A stretch of DNA of 64,000 nucleotides from Neobacillus cucumis (lineage in GTDB: Bacteria > Bacillota > Bacilli > Bacillales_B > DSM-18226), in NCBI RefSeq assembly GCF_023715505.1, contig NZ_JAMBOH010000014.1, positions 1-64,000 of the forward strand. Direction: 5' to 3'. Position 1 is the stretch's first letter; every line of letters begins with the position of its first letter. Positions 29,121-38,215 of the stretch are shown in pieces. Below the pieces are notes generated by a model. That model made no database searches. It was not told the origin of the DNA and saw only the letters and a program-made list of their open reading frames with translations. Both the position numbers and the translations under genes were made by a program.

Positions 29121-30416
29121 TTAGTTTCCTGAAATGCTTTCAGTGATCACATCTTCTAAAATCGTTAATCCTTTGTTCAGCACATCTTCTTCAATATTAA
29201 GCGGCAGCATTAATCGGATTGTTTGCCCGCTTACACCGCAGTTCATAATAAGCAAACCATTTTCCAGTGCCTTTGATTTAATTTTAGGTACATAATAAGG
29301 AGCAGATTGCGAATCGAATTCAATGCCGATCATCATACCGACTCCACGGACTTCAACAACACCTGGTAAATGACCGATCGAGCTTTCTAGCCTGCGCACA
29401 ATTTCCGCACCTAGTTTTGCACTGCGTTCAACTAACTTTTCTTCCTCAATAACCTCGATGTTTGCCAATGCCGCTGCACAAGAAACCGGATTTCCACCAA
29501 ATGTCGAACCGTGACCTGCCGTCGGCCATTTTTCATGGAGCTCACGGCTTGCCACAATCGCACCAAGAGGCATCCCGCCAGAAAGGGCTTTTGCCAGTAC
29601 CAAAATATCAGGAGTGACATTCGCATGCTCTGCCGCAAACATTTTACCGGTCCGGCCAAATCCTGTTTGTACTTCATCAAAGATAAGCAAAATGCCGTGT
29701 TCCTTTGTCATCTTTCGTAACGCCTGCAAGAAGCTTGGCGGTGCTGGATAATAGCCGCCTTCCCCCATTACCGGTTCAATGATGATCGCAGCTACTCGTG
29801 AAGGGTCGACGCGTAAATCAAACAATTTCTGAAGCTGATTCAAACAATATTCTTCAACCTCTTCTTCTCTAATGTTTTTCAACTGGCTGGGATACGGATA
29901 TGGTGCATGGTATACTTCGCCTAAAATCGGTTCATAATAACGGCGATATTTAGAGCTTGAGGCCGTTATGGCTGTTGCTCCTAATGTGCGGCCATGAAAC
30001 GATCCTTCAAAAGCAATAATCGCTGGCCTGCCTGTTGCCGCTTTTGCCAGTTTAAGAGCCCCATCAATTGCTTCAGCTCCAGAATTGGAGAAAAAGACGG
30101 TGTCTAAATTTCCAGGGGCGATGTGGGCAAGCTTTTCTGCTAAATTTGCCCCTGTTTCATAATAACCATAGTTCAATCCCAGATGTATCAAGGCTTCTGC
30201 CTGCTTCTGAATCGCCTCGACCATTTTTTTGTTCGTATGCCCGACAGCGTTGACGGCGACTCCTGAAACGAAATCAATATATTCCTTTCCGTCCATCGTC
30301 CAAAATTTGGCGCCATGCGCTTTTTCAATGACAAGCTCAGTCACCCTTGTCATAACCGGTGATAAATGTTTTTTGGCTTTTTCTTGGATTTCTGCTGTTT
30401 TACTTTGTAATTTCAT
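29121..30416 (-). CDS. gabT: Class III aminotransferase, 4-aminobutyrate type
   Basis: From the ATG at 30416 (AAAGG at 9 nt) it has 431 residues; an ATG 9 nt earlier directly abuts the site. Features are SNSGAEAIDGALKLA, EGSFHGRTLGATAIT, FDEVQTGFGRTG and the PLP lysine in VLAKALSGGMPLGA. The GABA/ornithine-like core and the adjacent semialdehyde dehydrogenase support GABA to succinate semialdehyde. The gene overlaps the end of the second aminotransferase. Confidence 0.82.
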   Translation of the reverse strand: MKLQSKTAEIQEKAKKHLSPVMTRVTELVIEKAHGAKFWTMDGKEYIDFVSGVAVNAVGHTNKKMVEAIQKQAEALIHLGLNYGYYETGANLAEKLAHIAPGNLDTVFFSNSGAEAIDGALKLAKAATGRPAIIAFEGSFHGRTLGATAITASSSKYRRYYEPILGEVYHAPYPYPSQLKNIREEEVEEYCLNQLQKLFDLRVDPSRVAAIIIEPVMGEGGYYPAPPSFLQALRKMTKEHGILLIFDEVQTGFGRTGKMFAAEHANVTPDILVLAKALSGGMPLGAIVASRELHEKWPTAGHGSTFGGNPVSCAAALANIEVIEEEKLVERSAKLGAEIVRRLESSIGHLPGVVEVRGVGMMIGIEFDSQSAPYYVPKIKSKALENGLLIMNCGVSGQTIRLMLPLNIEEDVLNKGLTILEDVITESISGN

Positions 30417-31786
30417 AGAGTTCATCCTTTCTTAATTGAAGCTTGAATATGGTGAATGATTCATCTAGAATTCTTACAATCTCATCCATTTCTGTTTTGG
30501 TAACCTTTAAAGGAGGGCTAATAATAAGGTGTTCCCCCTTTGTGCCGTCAATCGAACCGGAACCGGGGTAAAAAACCGCACCCAGATCCATGGCAATTCC
30601 ATTCAATCTTTCAGCCGCTTTTTCAGCTGGATCGAACAATAGATCCTGTTCACGATCCTTCACAAGCTCGATACCCATTAAAAGCCCTCTACCACGTACA
30701 TCAGAGATAAAAGCGTGTTTTTGCTTCAACTCCAAAAGCCGGTTGAAAAGGTAAGGACCTTGTTTTTTGACGTTATCCAGCACCGATTCCTGCTTATATA
30801 TGTCCAATGCAGCTTGGCCGGCTGCAACCGCTACGGGATGCCCGCTATATGTGTAACCGTGAATGAATTTCCCGTCGCTGTTTTCAATGAGCCCATCGAT
30901 TACTCGATCATGAACAATCATTCCGGCAAGCGGGGCATATCCCGCTGATACCCCTTTTCCAAAAGTAATGATATCCGGAACGATCCCTATCTGTTCTGTC
31001 GCAAAGTTGGTGCCGGTACGACCGAATCCAGTCATGACTTCATCAATAATTAAAAGAATTTGATAACGGTCACACAGCTCCCGAACTTTCTTAAAATACC
31101 CGAGCGGCGGCGGAACAGCTCCCTGCTGACTTCCGACAATCGGTTCGGCTATAAACGCCGACACGTTCTCAGGCCCGAGCTCTAAAATCGATCTTTCAAT
31201 ATCCGTAACGCACGTCCAGTTTTGGTTCGAAAGACAATCATCCTTTTGACGATCATACGGACATCGATGGCAGTATGGAGAATAGACATGGGCATAGTTT
31301 AAAAGATTAGGAGTGTAGGCATGCCTGCGTTTGACGTCCCCTCCTGCTGATAAAGAACCAATTGTGTTACCGTGATACGACTGCCATCTCCCTATGACAA
31401 TTTGTTTTTGATGTCTGCCGGCATCCCGATGATATTGCCTTGCCAGCTTCAGTGCACTTTCATTTGCTTCGGAACCGCCGGTTGTAAAATACACTTTATT
31501 TAAATGGTCCGGCGCCATTTTTCCGATTGTTTCGGCCAGCTGATGGAGTGCTTTTGTCTCGAAACGCATGGAATGGACGAAAGCTGCTTTTTTTGCTTGT
31601 TCCGCCATGGCCTCTCCGATGGACGATATTCCATGGCCCAAGTTGGCTGCCACTGCCCCCGAACAAGCATCCAAATATTTTTTCCCGTTTTCATCGAAGA
31701 GATAGGAGCCTGTACCGTGGGTAATAATCGGATATTTCTTTTTTAAATCACGATGAAACACGTAGTCTTTTTTTATTCCATCCATC
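30400..31786 (-). CDS. yodT: Class III aminotransferase, YodT type
   Basis: The usable start is the ATG at 31786 (MDGIKKDYVFHRDLKKKYP; GGTGGAAAG upstream). The longer frame to 31827 lies inside the thiolase gene. The roughly 460-residue protein has YFTTGGSEANESALKLA, WQSYHGNTIGSLSAGG, IDEVMTGFGRTG and the PLP lysine in TFGKGVSAGYAPLAG. A Cys-rich insert (PYCHRCPYDRQKDDC) is characteristic of the YodT/YhxA branch. In B. subtilis YodT belongs to the kamA operon and is thought to deaminate an acetylated beta-lysine. Confidence 0.82.
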
Positions 31787-32963
31787 TTTCCACCACCATA
31801 GCCATTCCTAATCCTCCCGCGACACAAATCGTTGCAAGGCCAAATTTCCGCTTTTGTTTATCAAGCTCATGACATAATGTAGTGACGATCCTTGCACCGG
31901 AACATCCAAGTGGATGCCCTAAGGCGATCGCCCCACCATTTACATTGACGTTGTCTCCTTTTATGCCCCATTCTCGTAAACAGGCAAGACTTTGCGCAGC
32001 GAATGCCTCATTTAATTCAATCAAATCGATATCTTCCAATCGGAGCCCCGCCTTTTTCAATGCCATTTGGGATGCCGGAACAGGACCGAGTCCCATTTCT
32101 TTTGGCGATACACCCGCTGTAGCAAAGGAACGAATCCTTGCCATCGGGACAACTCCGAATTGTTTCGCCTTTGCTTCCGACATCAACAGCAGCATCGAGC
32201 CACCATCATTTCTTCCGGATGAATTTCCGGCTGTTACCGTACCATCCATTTGAAACACAGGCCTTAAAGTTCCAAGTGTTTCAATTTCCGTTAATCTGGG
32301 GTGCTCATCTGTCGCAAAGTTTCTGATCCCTGTTTTTCCTTCCTTTACCGGAACAGGAATGATTTCTTCTTCAAAACGACCCATTTCAATGGCGCGTTTC
32401 GCTTTCTGCTGGCTTTTATAAGCAAATTCGTCTTGTTCCTGGCGGCTAATGTTATATTTTTCAGCTAACCATTCTGCTGTTTGCCCCATCGTGAAGCGGC
32501 CGTATATCTCCTCCGGCTGGGATCTTGGCTGACTTTCCGTATTGGAATCGTACAATGTGATATCTCCCATCTTTGGTCCGAATCGATTGCCAACCGAATA
32601 ATGAGGAGCTTGTGACATACTTTCCACTCCTCCTGCTAACACAACGCTCGCCTGGCCGGCCAAAATCGACATAGCACCGTTTATGACCGCCTGCATTCCC
32701 GAGCCGCACTGCCGATGGACCGTATAAGCAGGAAGGGATTCAGGAAAATGGGCCAATAGTGCAGCGACCCTTGCGATATTCGGAGCATGGGCACTCTGCT
32801 TTGTTTGCCCGACGATGACTTCATCGACAATATTGGCACCGTAACCGGAAGCGGAAAGGTTATTTTTCATAATCAGGGAAACCAGCTCTTCTGGACAAGT
32901 ATTTACCAGTGACCCGCCAAAGCTTCCGATGGCAGTACGAAAGGCATTTACAATGACAACCAC
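31773..32963 (-). CDS. Acetyl-CoA C-acyltransferase (thiolase)
   Basis: This 396-residue thiolase has all active-site parts: nucleophilic Cys in HRQCGSGMQAV near 88, NEAFAAQ near 320, His in GHPLGCSGAR near 353 and the second Cys in TICVAGGLGMAM near 383. It cleaves 3-ketoacyl-CoA with CoA. Start and stop overlap neighbouring genes by a base or so (32963 is shared with the CoA-transferase B stop), so it is tightly co-translated. In this cluster it would release acetyl-CoA from the deaminated lysine skeleton. Confidence 0.9.
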   Translation of the reverse strand: MVVIVNAFRTAIGSFGGSLVNTCPEELVSLIMKNNLSASGYGANIVDEVIVGQTKQSAHAPNIARVAALLAHFPESLPAYTVHRQCGSGMQAVINGAMSILAGQASVVLAGGVESMSQAPHYSVGNRFGPKMGDITLYDSNTESQPRSQPEEIYGRFTMGQTAEWLAEKYNISRQEQDEFAYKSQQKAKRAIEMGRFEEEIIPVPVKEGKTGIRNFATDEHPRLTEIETLGTLRPVFQMDGTVTAGNSSGRNDGGSMLLLMSEAKAKQFGVVPMARIRSFATAGVSPKEMGLGPVPASQMALKKAGLRLEDIDLIELNEAFAAQSLACLREWGIKGDNVNVNGGAIALGHPLGCSGARIVTTLCHELDKQKRKFGLATICVAGGLGMAMVVERWME

Positions 32964-33625
32964 TACACGGTCACCTCTTTGCTGTTTTTGAATGACTCAG
33001 GTATATGGAAAGGTGCATCCGTTTTCTGCTCCACTTCCCTGAGGGAAACCCCAGGGGACAGCTCGATCAGATGAAGTCCATCTGCCTTCACAGTAAAAAC
33101 CGCCAAATCAGTAATAATTAAATCCACTATTCGTTCCGATGTAATTGGATAGGTTAATTCCTTGACGATTTTTGGCCCCCCCTCGGTATTTGTATGCTTC
33201 GTGGTGACAATCACCTTCTTGGAGCCCTCCAATAAATCCATTGCCCCGCCAACACCCAGAACACTTTTTCCTGGTACGGCCCAATTAGCGATCCGACCAT
33301 TGGCATCGATTTGCAGTACACCAAGAATGGAGACACTTACATGCCCTCCGCGAATCATCGCAAAAGAGGAAGCGCTATCAAAAAAAGATGCTCCTTCTAA
33401 TACCGAAACGGGTAGTTTCCCGGCATTGACCAGATTTGGGTCCGTATGCTCAAGATCTGGAGAAGGACCTACTCCAAGAATGCCGTTTTCCGAATGTAAA
33501 AACACTTTGACATCTGATGGAATATAATCAGCCACCAGAGTTGGTATCCCAATCCCCAAATTGACGATATCGCCAGGCTTTAATTCTTTCGCTGCCCTTG
33601 CAGCAATGTATTGTTTAGGATTCAT
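32963..33625 (-). CDS. 3-oxoacid CoA-transferase, subunit B
   Basis: The ATG at 33625 follows AAGGGA and gives 220 residues. The catalytic Glu lies in LHSENGILGVG, the beta-subunit SENG motif of family I CoA-transferases (ScoB/AtoA/YodR). It moves CoA from succinyl- or acetyl-CoA to a 3-oxoacid and needs subunit A, whose gene just upstream is interrupted by a stop codon. The stop overlaps the thiolase start. Confidence 0.9.
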   Translation of the reverse strand: MNPKQYIAARAAKELKPGDIVNLGIGIPTLVADYIPSDVKVFLHSENGILGVGPSPDLEHTDPNLVNAGKLPVSVLEGASFFDSASSFAMIRGGHVSVSILGVLQIDANGRIANWAVPGKSVLGVGGAMDLLEGSKKVIVTTKHTNTEGGPKIVKELTYPITSERIVDLIITDLAVFTVKADGLHLIELSPGVSLREVEQKTDAPFHIPESFKNSKEVTV

Positions 33626-33626
33626 G

Positions 33627-34283
33627 CTAGTTCCCTTCATTTACAACGATATAATCCACGTATAAATGAGGGGTCACAATTTCTTCAGGAGAAATTTTCC
33701 CTGCCTCCACTATCTCGTCAACCTCTGCAATCACAACATTTGCAGCTGTTACCATCATTGGATTAAAGTTTCTTGCTGATTGGTTGTAAATGAGATTTCC
33801 TAATTGATCCGCTTTTTTCGCTTTTATGAAAGCAAAATCGGCTTTAATTGGCTCTTGGAACACATATTTTTTACCGTTAAGGGCTCTCACTTATTTGGTT
33901 TCGGCGATTTTCGTTCCAACACTGACTGATGTATACAACCCCCCTATTCCGGCACCGCCCGCCCGGATAGCCTCAGATATCGTTCCCTGCGGGATAAGCT
34001 CTACCTCTAATTCTTGATCCTGATAGGCTTTCACGACCTCAGGGTTAGAAGTAAAGTAGGAACCGATCGCCTTTTTCACTTGTTTTTGCCGTACTAAGAC
34101 TCCAAGACCTCTCCCCGTCTCTCCAAGGTTATTACTAATAATCTCTAAGTCTTTCACGTTTCTTTGAGCCAAAGCGTCGATTAAACTGAGCGGACATCCG
34201 ACAAGTCCAAATCCTCCTACCATAATTCGTGAGCCGCTTTTAACCATTTTTACAGCTTCAGCGCATGTAATTAGCTTGCTCAT
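33627..34283 (-). pseudogene. 3-oxoacid CoA-transferase, subunit A, with internal stop
   Basis: The ATG at 34283 (AGGTAGGG upstream) opens MSKLITCAEAVKMVKSGSRI with the glycine-rich VGGFGLVGCPL. The frame is interrupted by TAA at 33891-33893 where relatives usually have Glu (GKEVRxxNGKKY). The next codon is GTG and the same frame continues intact to 33627 (VRALNGKKYVFQEP to VVNEGN). A single base change explains it. TAA-GTG could allow reinitiation and yield two half-proteins. Otherwise the CoA-transferase step is lost. Confidence 0.85.
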
Positions 34284-34339
34284 CCTTTTCCCTACCTCCT
34301 CTTGGCTTTTTGAGTGTTCTAACGGTTTGGAAAAATAAA

Positions 34340-34421
34340 AAACCGGACAAAACATAAATCCTCCATAAAGAATGTGTTCTAAAGAACATTCCTTACAAAG
34401 TGTTCATGTTTGCCCGGTTTT
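34340..34421 (-). terminator. Large nested hairpin between DUF3870 and the CoA-transferase genes
   Basis: Outer arms AAACCGG (34340-34346) and CCGGTTT (34414-34420) extend inward through ACAAAACAT/ATGTTTG. An inner hairpin pairs GAATGT (34370-34375) with ACATTC (34386-34391). On the minus strand the outer stem is followed by a T-rich run, so it can act as a terminator or attenuator upstream of the catabolic genes. Confidence 0.65.
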
Positions 34422-34470
34422 AATAAGACCATGGGAAGAGGTCATCTTCCCACTTTATTATAACCAAACG

Positions 34471-34800
34471 TTATGTATTCTTTTGCTTGATGTTATCCCA
34501 GTAACGTTGAACTGCCGCCTGAAGGGCCACAATGATCGCTTGCTGGGATGGAGCAAAATAAAAGCTTTGAATTCGTTCTATCAGCGGCTCAACACCGTCT
34601 CGAAGACAGTAACCAATCAGTAGTTTTTGAAAATAATTTTTCGTTAGTTCTGTTACGAATGTAAATTCGGCGCCGATAATTTTATGCTCTTTCAGTTCCA
34701 CTTCGAGTACAATTCCCGCATGCTTATACATTTCATACATGGAGGTACCCTGTGGAGCCTTTGCATATCCTGTAACAATCACTGTTTCCAGTGTTTGCAT
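34471..34800 (-). CDS. DUF3870 protein
   Basis: The ATG at 34800 follows AAAGGAGG and gives 109 residues (MQTLETVIVTGYAKAPQGTS..., later QAIIVALQAAVQRYWD). Both ends fit DUF3870, a short family of unknown function often found with catabolic CoA-transferase or amino-acid genes. It is the first gene behind the SigA/cre promoter region and could be a ligand sensor or chaperone for the operon. That is inference. Confidence 0.75.
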   Translation of the reverse strand: MQTLETVIVTGYAKAPQGTSMYEMYKHAGIVLEVELKEHKIIGAEFTFVTELTKNYFQKLLIGYCLRDGVEPLIERIQSFYFAPSQQAIIVALQAAVQRYWDNIKQKNT

Positions 34801-34847
34801 GCCCCTAATCCTCCTTTCAAAAACCAACTGATCATATTACTAACACG

Positions 34848-34876
34848 AGTATACGTGTCAGAAAAAACTATGTCAA
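34848..34876 (-). promoter_or_regulatory. Near-consensus SigA promoter of the lysine-catabolic operon
   Basis: On the minus strand TTGACA (34871-34876) and TATACT (34848-34853) are separated by 17 bp. A dyad ACACG-TATACT-CGTGT covers the -10 box (34843-34858) and would suit a repressor of the TetR type. Confidence 0.8.
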
Positions 34877-34903
34877 TAATAATATTCTAAATTTTCAAAT
34901 ATA

Positions 34904-34919
34904 TTAAAGCGCTTTCAAC
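34904..34919 (-). promoter_or_regulatory. cre box for CcpA upstream of the lysine-operon promoter
   Basis: TTGAAAGCGCTTTAAT is a near-palindromic cre sequence centred about 60 bp upstream of the -10 box. Its place upstream of the -35 is compatible with either activation or roadblock-type repression. Confidence 0.65.
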
Positions 34920-35017
34920 ATCTAGAAAATGGCTTACAACCAATTTTAAAATCTATAATAATATATAAATTATTATCTATTATTTGACAAAATCCTTCCA
35001 CAAAGATTAAAAATTTT

Positions 35018-35899
35018 TTACCAACCACGTTCCTGCATACGTGCTTCAGGAGACAGAGTTGAGATATCAATACCTTTCATTGCAATTCCAAGATTTTTTG
35101 AAATCTCTGCAATTAGGTGATAGTCCTGGTAGTGGGTTGTTGCTTCCACGATAGCTCTAGCGAATTTTGCTGGGTTATCAGATTTGAAGATTCCGGAACC
35201 AACAAATACACCATCAGCACCTAACTGCATCATAAGTGCAGCATCAGCAGGTGTTGCTACTCCACCAGCCGCAAAGTTTACTACAGGCAGGCGTCCAAGC
35301 TGCTTAATCTCAACAAGAAGTTCATATGGAGCTCCTAGTAACTTAGCCTCTGTCATCAATTCATCTTCACTCATTGAAACGACTTTACTAACTTGTGCAT
35401 TTACCTTACGGATATGACGAACTGCTTCTACGATATTCCCAGTTCCCGGCTCTCCTTTTGTACGAAGCATGGATGCACCTTCACCAATACGGCGAGCTGC
35501 TTCTCCTAGATCACGGCAGCCACAAACAAATGGAACCGTGTAAACTTTTTTATTTAAATGGTATTCTTCGTCAGCCGGTGTTAAAACTTCGCTCTCATCA
35601 ATATAATCAACGCCCATTGCTTCAAGCACCCGGGCTTCAACGATGTGTCCGATACGAGCTTTTGCCATAACCGGAATGGAAACTGCCTTCATAACTTCTT
35701 CTGTAATTCGTGGATCTGCCATTCTTGCTACTCCGCCAGCTGCACGGATATCAGAAGGTACGCGCTCCAATGCCATTACAGCTACCGCTCCTGCTTCCTC
35801 TGCTATTTTTGCTTGCTCAGCATTCACAACATCCATTATGACGCCGCCCTTTTGCATTTCAGCCATGCCTCTTTTTACACGATCCGTACCTGTACTCAT
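35018..35899 (-). CDS. pdxS: Pyridoxal 5'-phosphate synthase, PdxS subunit
   Basis: From the ATG at 35899 (AAAGGGGGA upstream) it has 293 residues. The active-site residues of PdxS are visible: Asp in GVIMDVVN, Lys81-type in VMAKARIGH and Lys149-type in [10 protein letters not shown]. It makes PLP from ribose 5-phosphate, glyceraldehyde 3-phosphate and ammonia, normally delivered by the glutaminase PdxT. No pdxT follows; the next gene downstream is DUF3870. It may be a second, stand-alone pdxS serving the PLP-dependent lysine enzymes, or pdxT may lie elsewhere. Confidence 0.95.
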   Translation of the reverse strand: MSTGTDRVKRGMAEMQKGGVIMDVVNAEQAKIAEEAGAVAVMALERVPSDIRAAGGVARMADPRITEEVMKAVSIPVMAKARIGHIVEARVLEAMGVDYIDESEVLTPADEEYHLNKKVYTVPFVCGCRDLGEAARRIGEGASMLRTKGEPGTGNIVEAVRHIRKVNAQVSKVVSMSEDELMTEAKLLGAPYELLVEIKQLGRLPVVNFAAGGVATPADAALMMQLGADGVFVGSGIFKSDNPAKFARAIVEATTHYQDYHLIAEISKNLGIAMKGIDISTLSPEARMQERGW

Positions 35900-36343
35900 T
35901 GTTAATCCCCCTTTGATGATTGTGAATCTTTTCAATTCAAGTGTTTTGTTTTCTTATAAATTCATAGAATTTTTCCTGTCACCCCTCTCAAAATGGATAA
36001 TCTTGCACATTTATCCAAAATATATTTTTCGCTTATAAACATGCAATTACTGTGCCAATATTAAAAACACGTATTTATTAACGATGGTGAAAACAATATG
36101 CAAAATTTATTGGCACTACGTTTTTTATTTTTGCGCTTAGACTGCAAAAATTTATTTCCAATAAATATAGAAAGAGCTTTTTGATTTAATAAAAGATTCT
36201 TTTGAGACAACAGCTTCTTAGAAGGAGTTTTTTTTGAAAAACTCCTTCTTCAGTTAGAAAATAATTGCTTGTTTGTCAATTAATGTTTTTACCTCTTCGA
36301 CTAAGGATTGCCAGCTGTAACGCAGAACAGCATTGAATAACTT
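35900..36343. other. Intergenic stretch with a hairpin
   Basis: It contains the presumed pdxS promoter (nothing convincing seen) and a strong hairpin: GAAGGAGTTTT (36221-36231) pairs with 36237-36247. This may terminate the minus-strand PaiB-like gene. No gene is seen. Confidence 0.5.
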
Positions 36344-36956
36344 TTATTTTTGTAAATTTTTTCTCATAAGAGATGCCACTTGTAGGTTATCCTGTTTAGA
36401 AGTGTTTTCCAGGTTCTTTATAATTGACTCTTGTCGTTCTACAGGGTGATTTTGGCTTAATTTAGCTTTTGCTCCCATTTTTGTGATTTTTATTCTGAAC
36501 GCTACAATTCCTTTACTCATTCCTTCGATAAAACTCGGTTCTACATCATTTAAATTGTATGGACTATCAGGACTTTCATATTTATTTACTAAGTCATTTA
36601 AAGAATCGAATATCACTTTTTCATCCTCGATAATCTCCAGCTTCCCATATAAATGGATGGACACATAATTCCAAGTAGGCACTGCTTTCATGGATTCGTA
36701 CAAAGAAGGTGAAATATAACAGTGTGGACCTTGGAAAACCACAAGAACTTGTTGGTTTTCAGCATTCCTCCATTGTTCGTTCAGACTTGCAAATTGACCA
36801 TATAAAGCGTTTTCTGATTTATTTAAGATCAGTGGAAGATGAGTAGCGTAAGGTTCTCCATTATGCTGTGAAAATAAAGTTGCAAAGCTATACTTTTCAA
36901 TAAAATTATAAATCGTGCCTTCCATCATCAATTTTAAAATGTTTAGGTATATACAT
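36344..36956 (-). pseudogene. PaiB-type FMN-binding negative regulator, N-terminal frameshift
   Basis: The long frame carries PaiB-family sequence (NFIEKYSFATLFSQHNGEPY, ATHLPLILNK, FQGPHCYISPSLY, VPTWNYVSIHLYG) to the stop at 36344. The natural start, an ATG at 36956 with GGTGG, encodes MYIPKHFKIDD, exactly the family's N-terminus, but in a different frame that soon stops. A one-base change near 36920 separates them. Initiation at an internal ATG (36914-36917 region) would lose about a dozen residues and has no good site. PaiB proteins affect protease and sporulation genes in B. subtilis. Confidence 0.7.
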
Positions 36957-37108
36957 AATGATTCCACCTTTCAAAACTCTATATTGCTTAAGGAATCTAA
37001 TGCCCTTGCTATCATTCCAATTTCACGAAGAATTTCCTTCATAATTAATTCCTTTGACATATTTTGTTGCAAATCAATAAAAAAGGATGTAAATTAAATT
37101 CAACCTAA

Positions 37109-37130
37109 TTTTGTTGCACTTGCAACAAAA
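37109..37130. promoter_or_regulatory. Perfect dyad TTTTGTTGCA-CT-TGCAACAAAA
   Basis: Two 10-bp arms are perfectly complementary with a 2-bp centre. A further half-site TTTTGTTGCA lies near 37063. It sits between the PaiB-like gene and the YczE-like remnant. Size and symmetry suit a MarR-type operator. Confidence 0.5.
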
Positions 37131-37155
37131 AAATAAGGATAAGAGGTCGAGTAAA

Positions 37156-37302
37156 GTGAAATATGTTTTTTATGTATTAGGAATTTTAATCTTAACCCTT
37201 GGTATTTCTTTCATCATACAATCAGTACCTCATTCTTATTATACAAGAACCAATGATCTGTATATAAAGAAAAAGACCATTTACCATCGGTCTTTAGTTT
37301 AG
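37156..37302 (+). pseudogene. YczE/YitT-type membrane protein, N-terminal remnant
   Basis: The GTG at 37156 behind AGAGG gives 48 codons. KYVFYVLGILILTLGISFII resembles the first membrane segment of the YczE family, after which the sequence diverges and stops. The family normally has about 210 residues. Confidence 0.45.
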
Positions 37303-37312
37303 AAAATAAAAA

Positions 37313-37360
37313 GAAGCAGGGAATTTGGACTTTGTCCCCCTGCTTCCTCCATATATTTTT
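37313..37360. terminator. Intrinsic terminator-like hairpin
   Basis: GAAGCAGGG (37313-37321) pairs with 37338-37346, with an additional GGAC/GTCC pairing inside and a T-run after an 8-nt gap. A smaller AAAGACC/GGTCTTT hairpin lies just before it (37273-37295). Confidence 0.6.
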
Positions 37361-37399
37361 AATGCCCCTGCCAAGGAATTTCATATTAACACATTCCTT

Positions 37400-37571
37400 A
37401 CTAACTTGCCACGTCTATACTAACTAAAATATTCTCAAAAACTAAATCATTTTCTATGAATTTATCATAAGATAGGCCCATGATGTATTTTTCAACTTTA
37501 ACTTTATCGTCTAGCATATCTTCAATAAAACTCTAGGCTCCCTCAGCCCTTCCTTAATCTCCCTAAATAGC
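37400..37571 (-). pseudogene. Unidentified minus-strand remnant
   Basis: Two frames joined by an indel read ELFREIKEGLREPRV and then FIEDMLDDKVKVEKYIMGLS with a tail ending IDVAS at about 37408. The sequence is acidic and protein-like, and the family is unknown. It directly follows the DUF5412-like remnant. Confidence 0.35.
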
Positions 37572-37968
37572 TCATTTTCCCGTCGCCTTTTTGTCTGCAT
37601 AAAGGATCTTAACCCCATTCACTTCTTTATCCATTTTGTAGGTTTCAGAGGATTTATCATAAATCACTTTCAAGTTCTTGTCGTTTAGCCATCGAAAATT
37701 CTTTATCCGACCTAAATGTGTTTCCTGATTCATTTTGGAACTTTTCATCCTTATTTAAAATGGATAATTGGCGAGAATGTCCCGTCGTAGCTCCACAATT
37801 TCTTTCGAAAAGATATGCTATATTTTCACCATTTGGAGAATGGATTTTTTGTTTAATGTCGTTACCGCACATATCCCCAAAAATTGCATCCAGTGCAAAC
37901 TTTCCAGCCATAAATAAAGCAAGTATAATTATTATGGCAATTAGATACGCTTTTTCCTTATTCCTCAT
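37572..37968 (-). pseudogene. DUF5412-like membrane-anchored protein, frameshifted
   Basis: The ATG at 37968 follows GGAGGGAGG. One N-terminal membrane segment (AYLIAIIIILALFMAG) precedes the domain core (MCGNDIKQKIHSPNGENIAY, FERNCGATTGHSRQLSIL). Around 37690 the frame shifts: the continuation WLNDKNLKVIYDKSS through VNGVKILYADKKATGK is in another frame to 37572. DUF5412 function is unknown. Confidence 0.7.
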
Positions 37969-38215
37969 CAATTCTTCCTCCCTCCATTCGGATCCATCCA
38001 TAACTCCAATAACATTCACCCTAAGCCCGCCTAGATGGTAAAGCTTTTCAACAATCAGGAAGGAAAGAAAAATATAGCTATATTTGAAGCTGAAACAGGA
38101 GAACATATCTAGAAATGAGGAAGAATAAAATCAACCCAAAAATAAGTTGTTATTATTTTTCCCTATTTATTTGTTCTAATAATAAGATTGTAAACAAAAT
38201 TCGAGGAGGTCTAGT

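Noticed and set aside
34900..35017. Sigma-54 (-24/-12) promoter for the lysine cluster
   Set aside because: No TGGCAC-N5-TTGC pattern at correct spacing, whereas a near-consensus SigA promoter is present.
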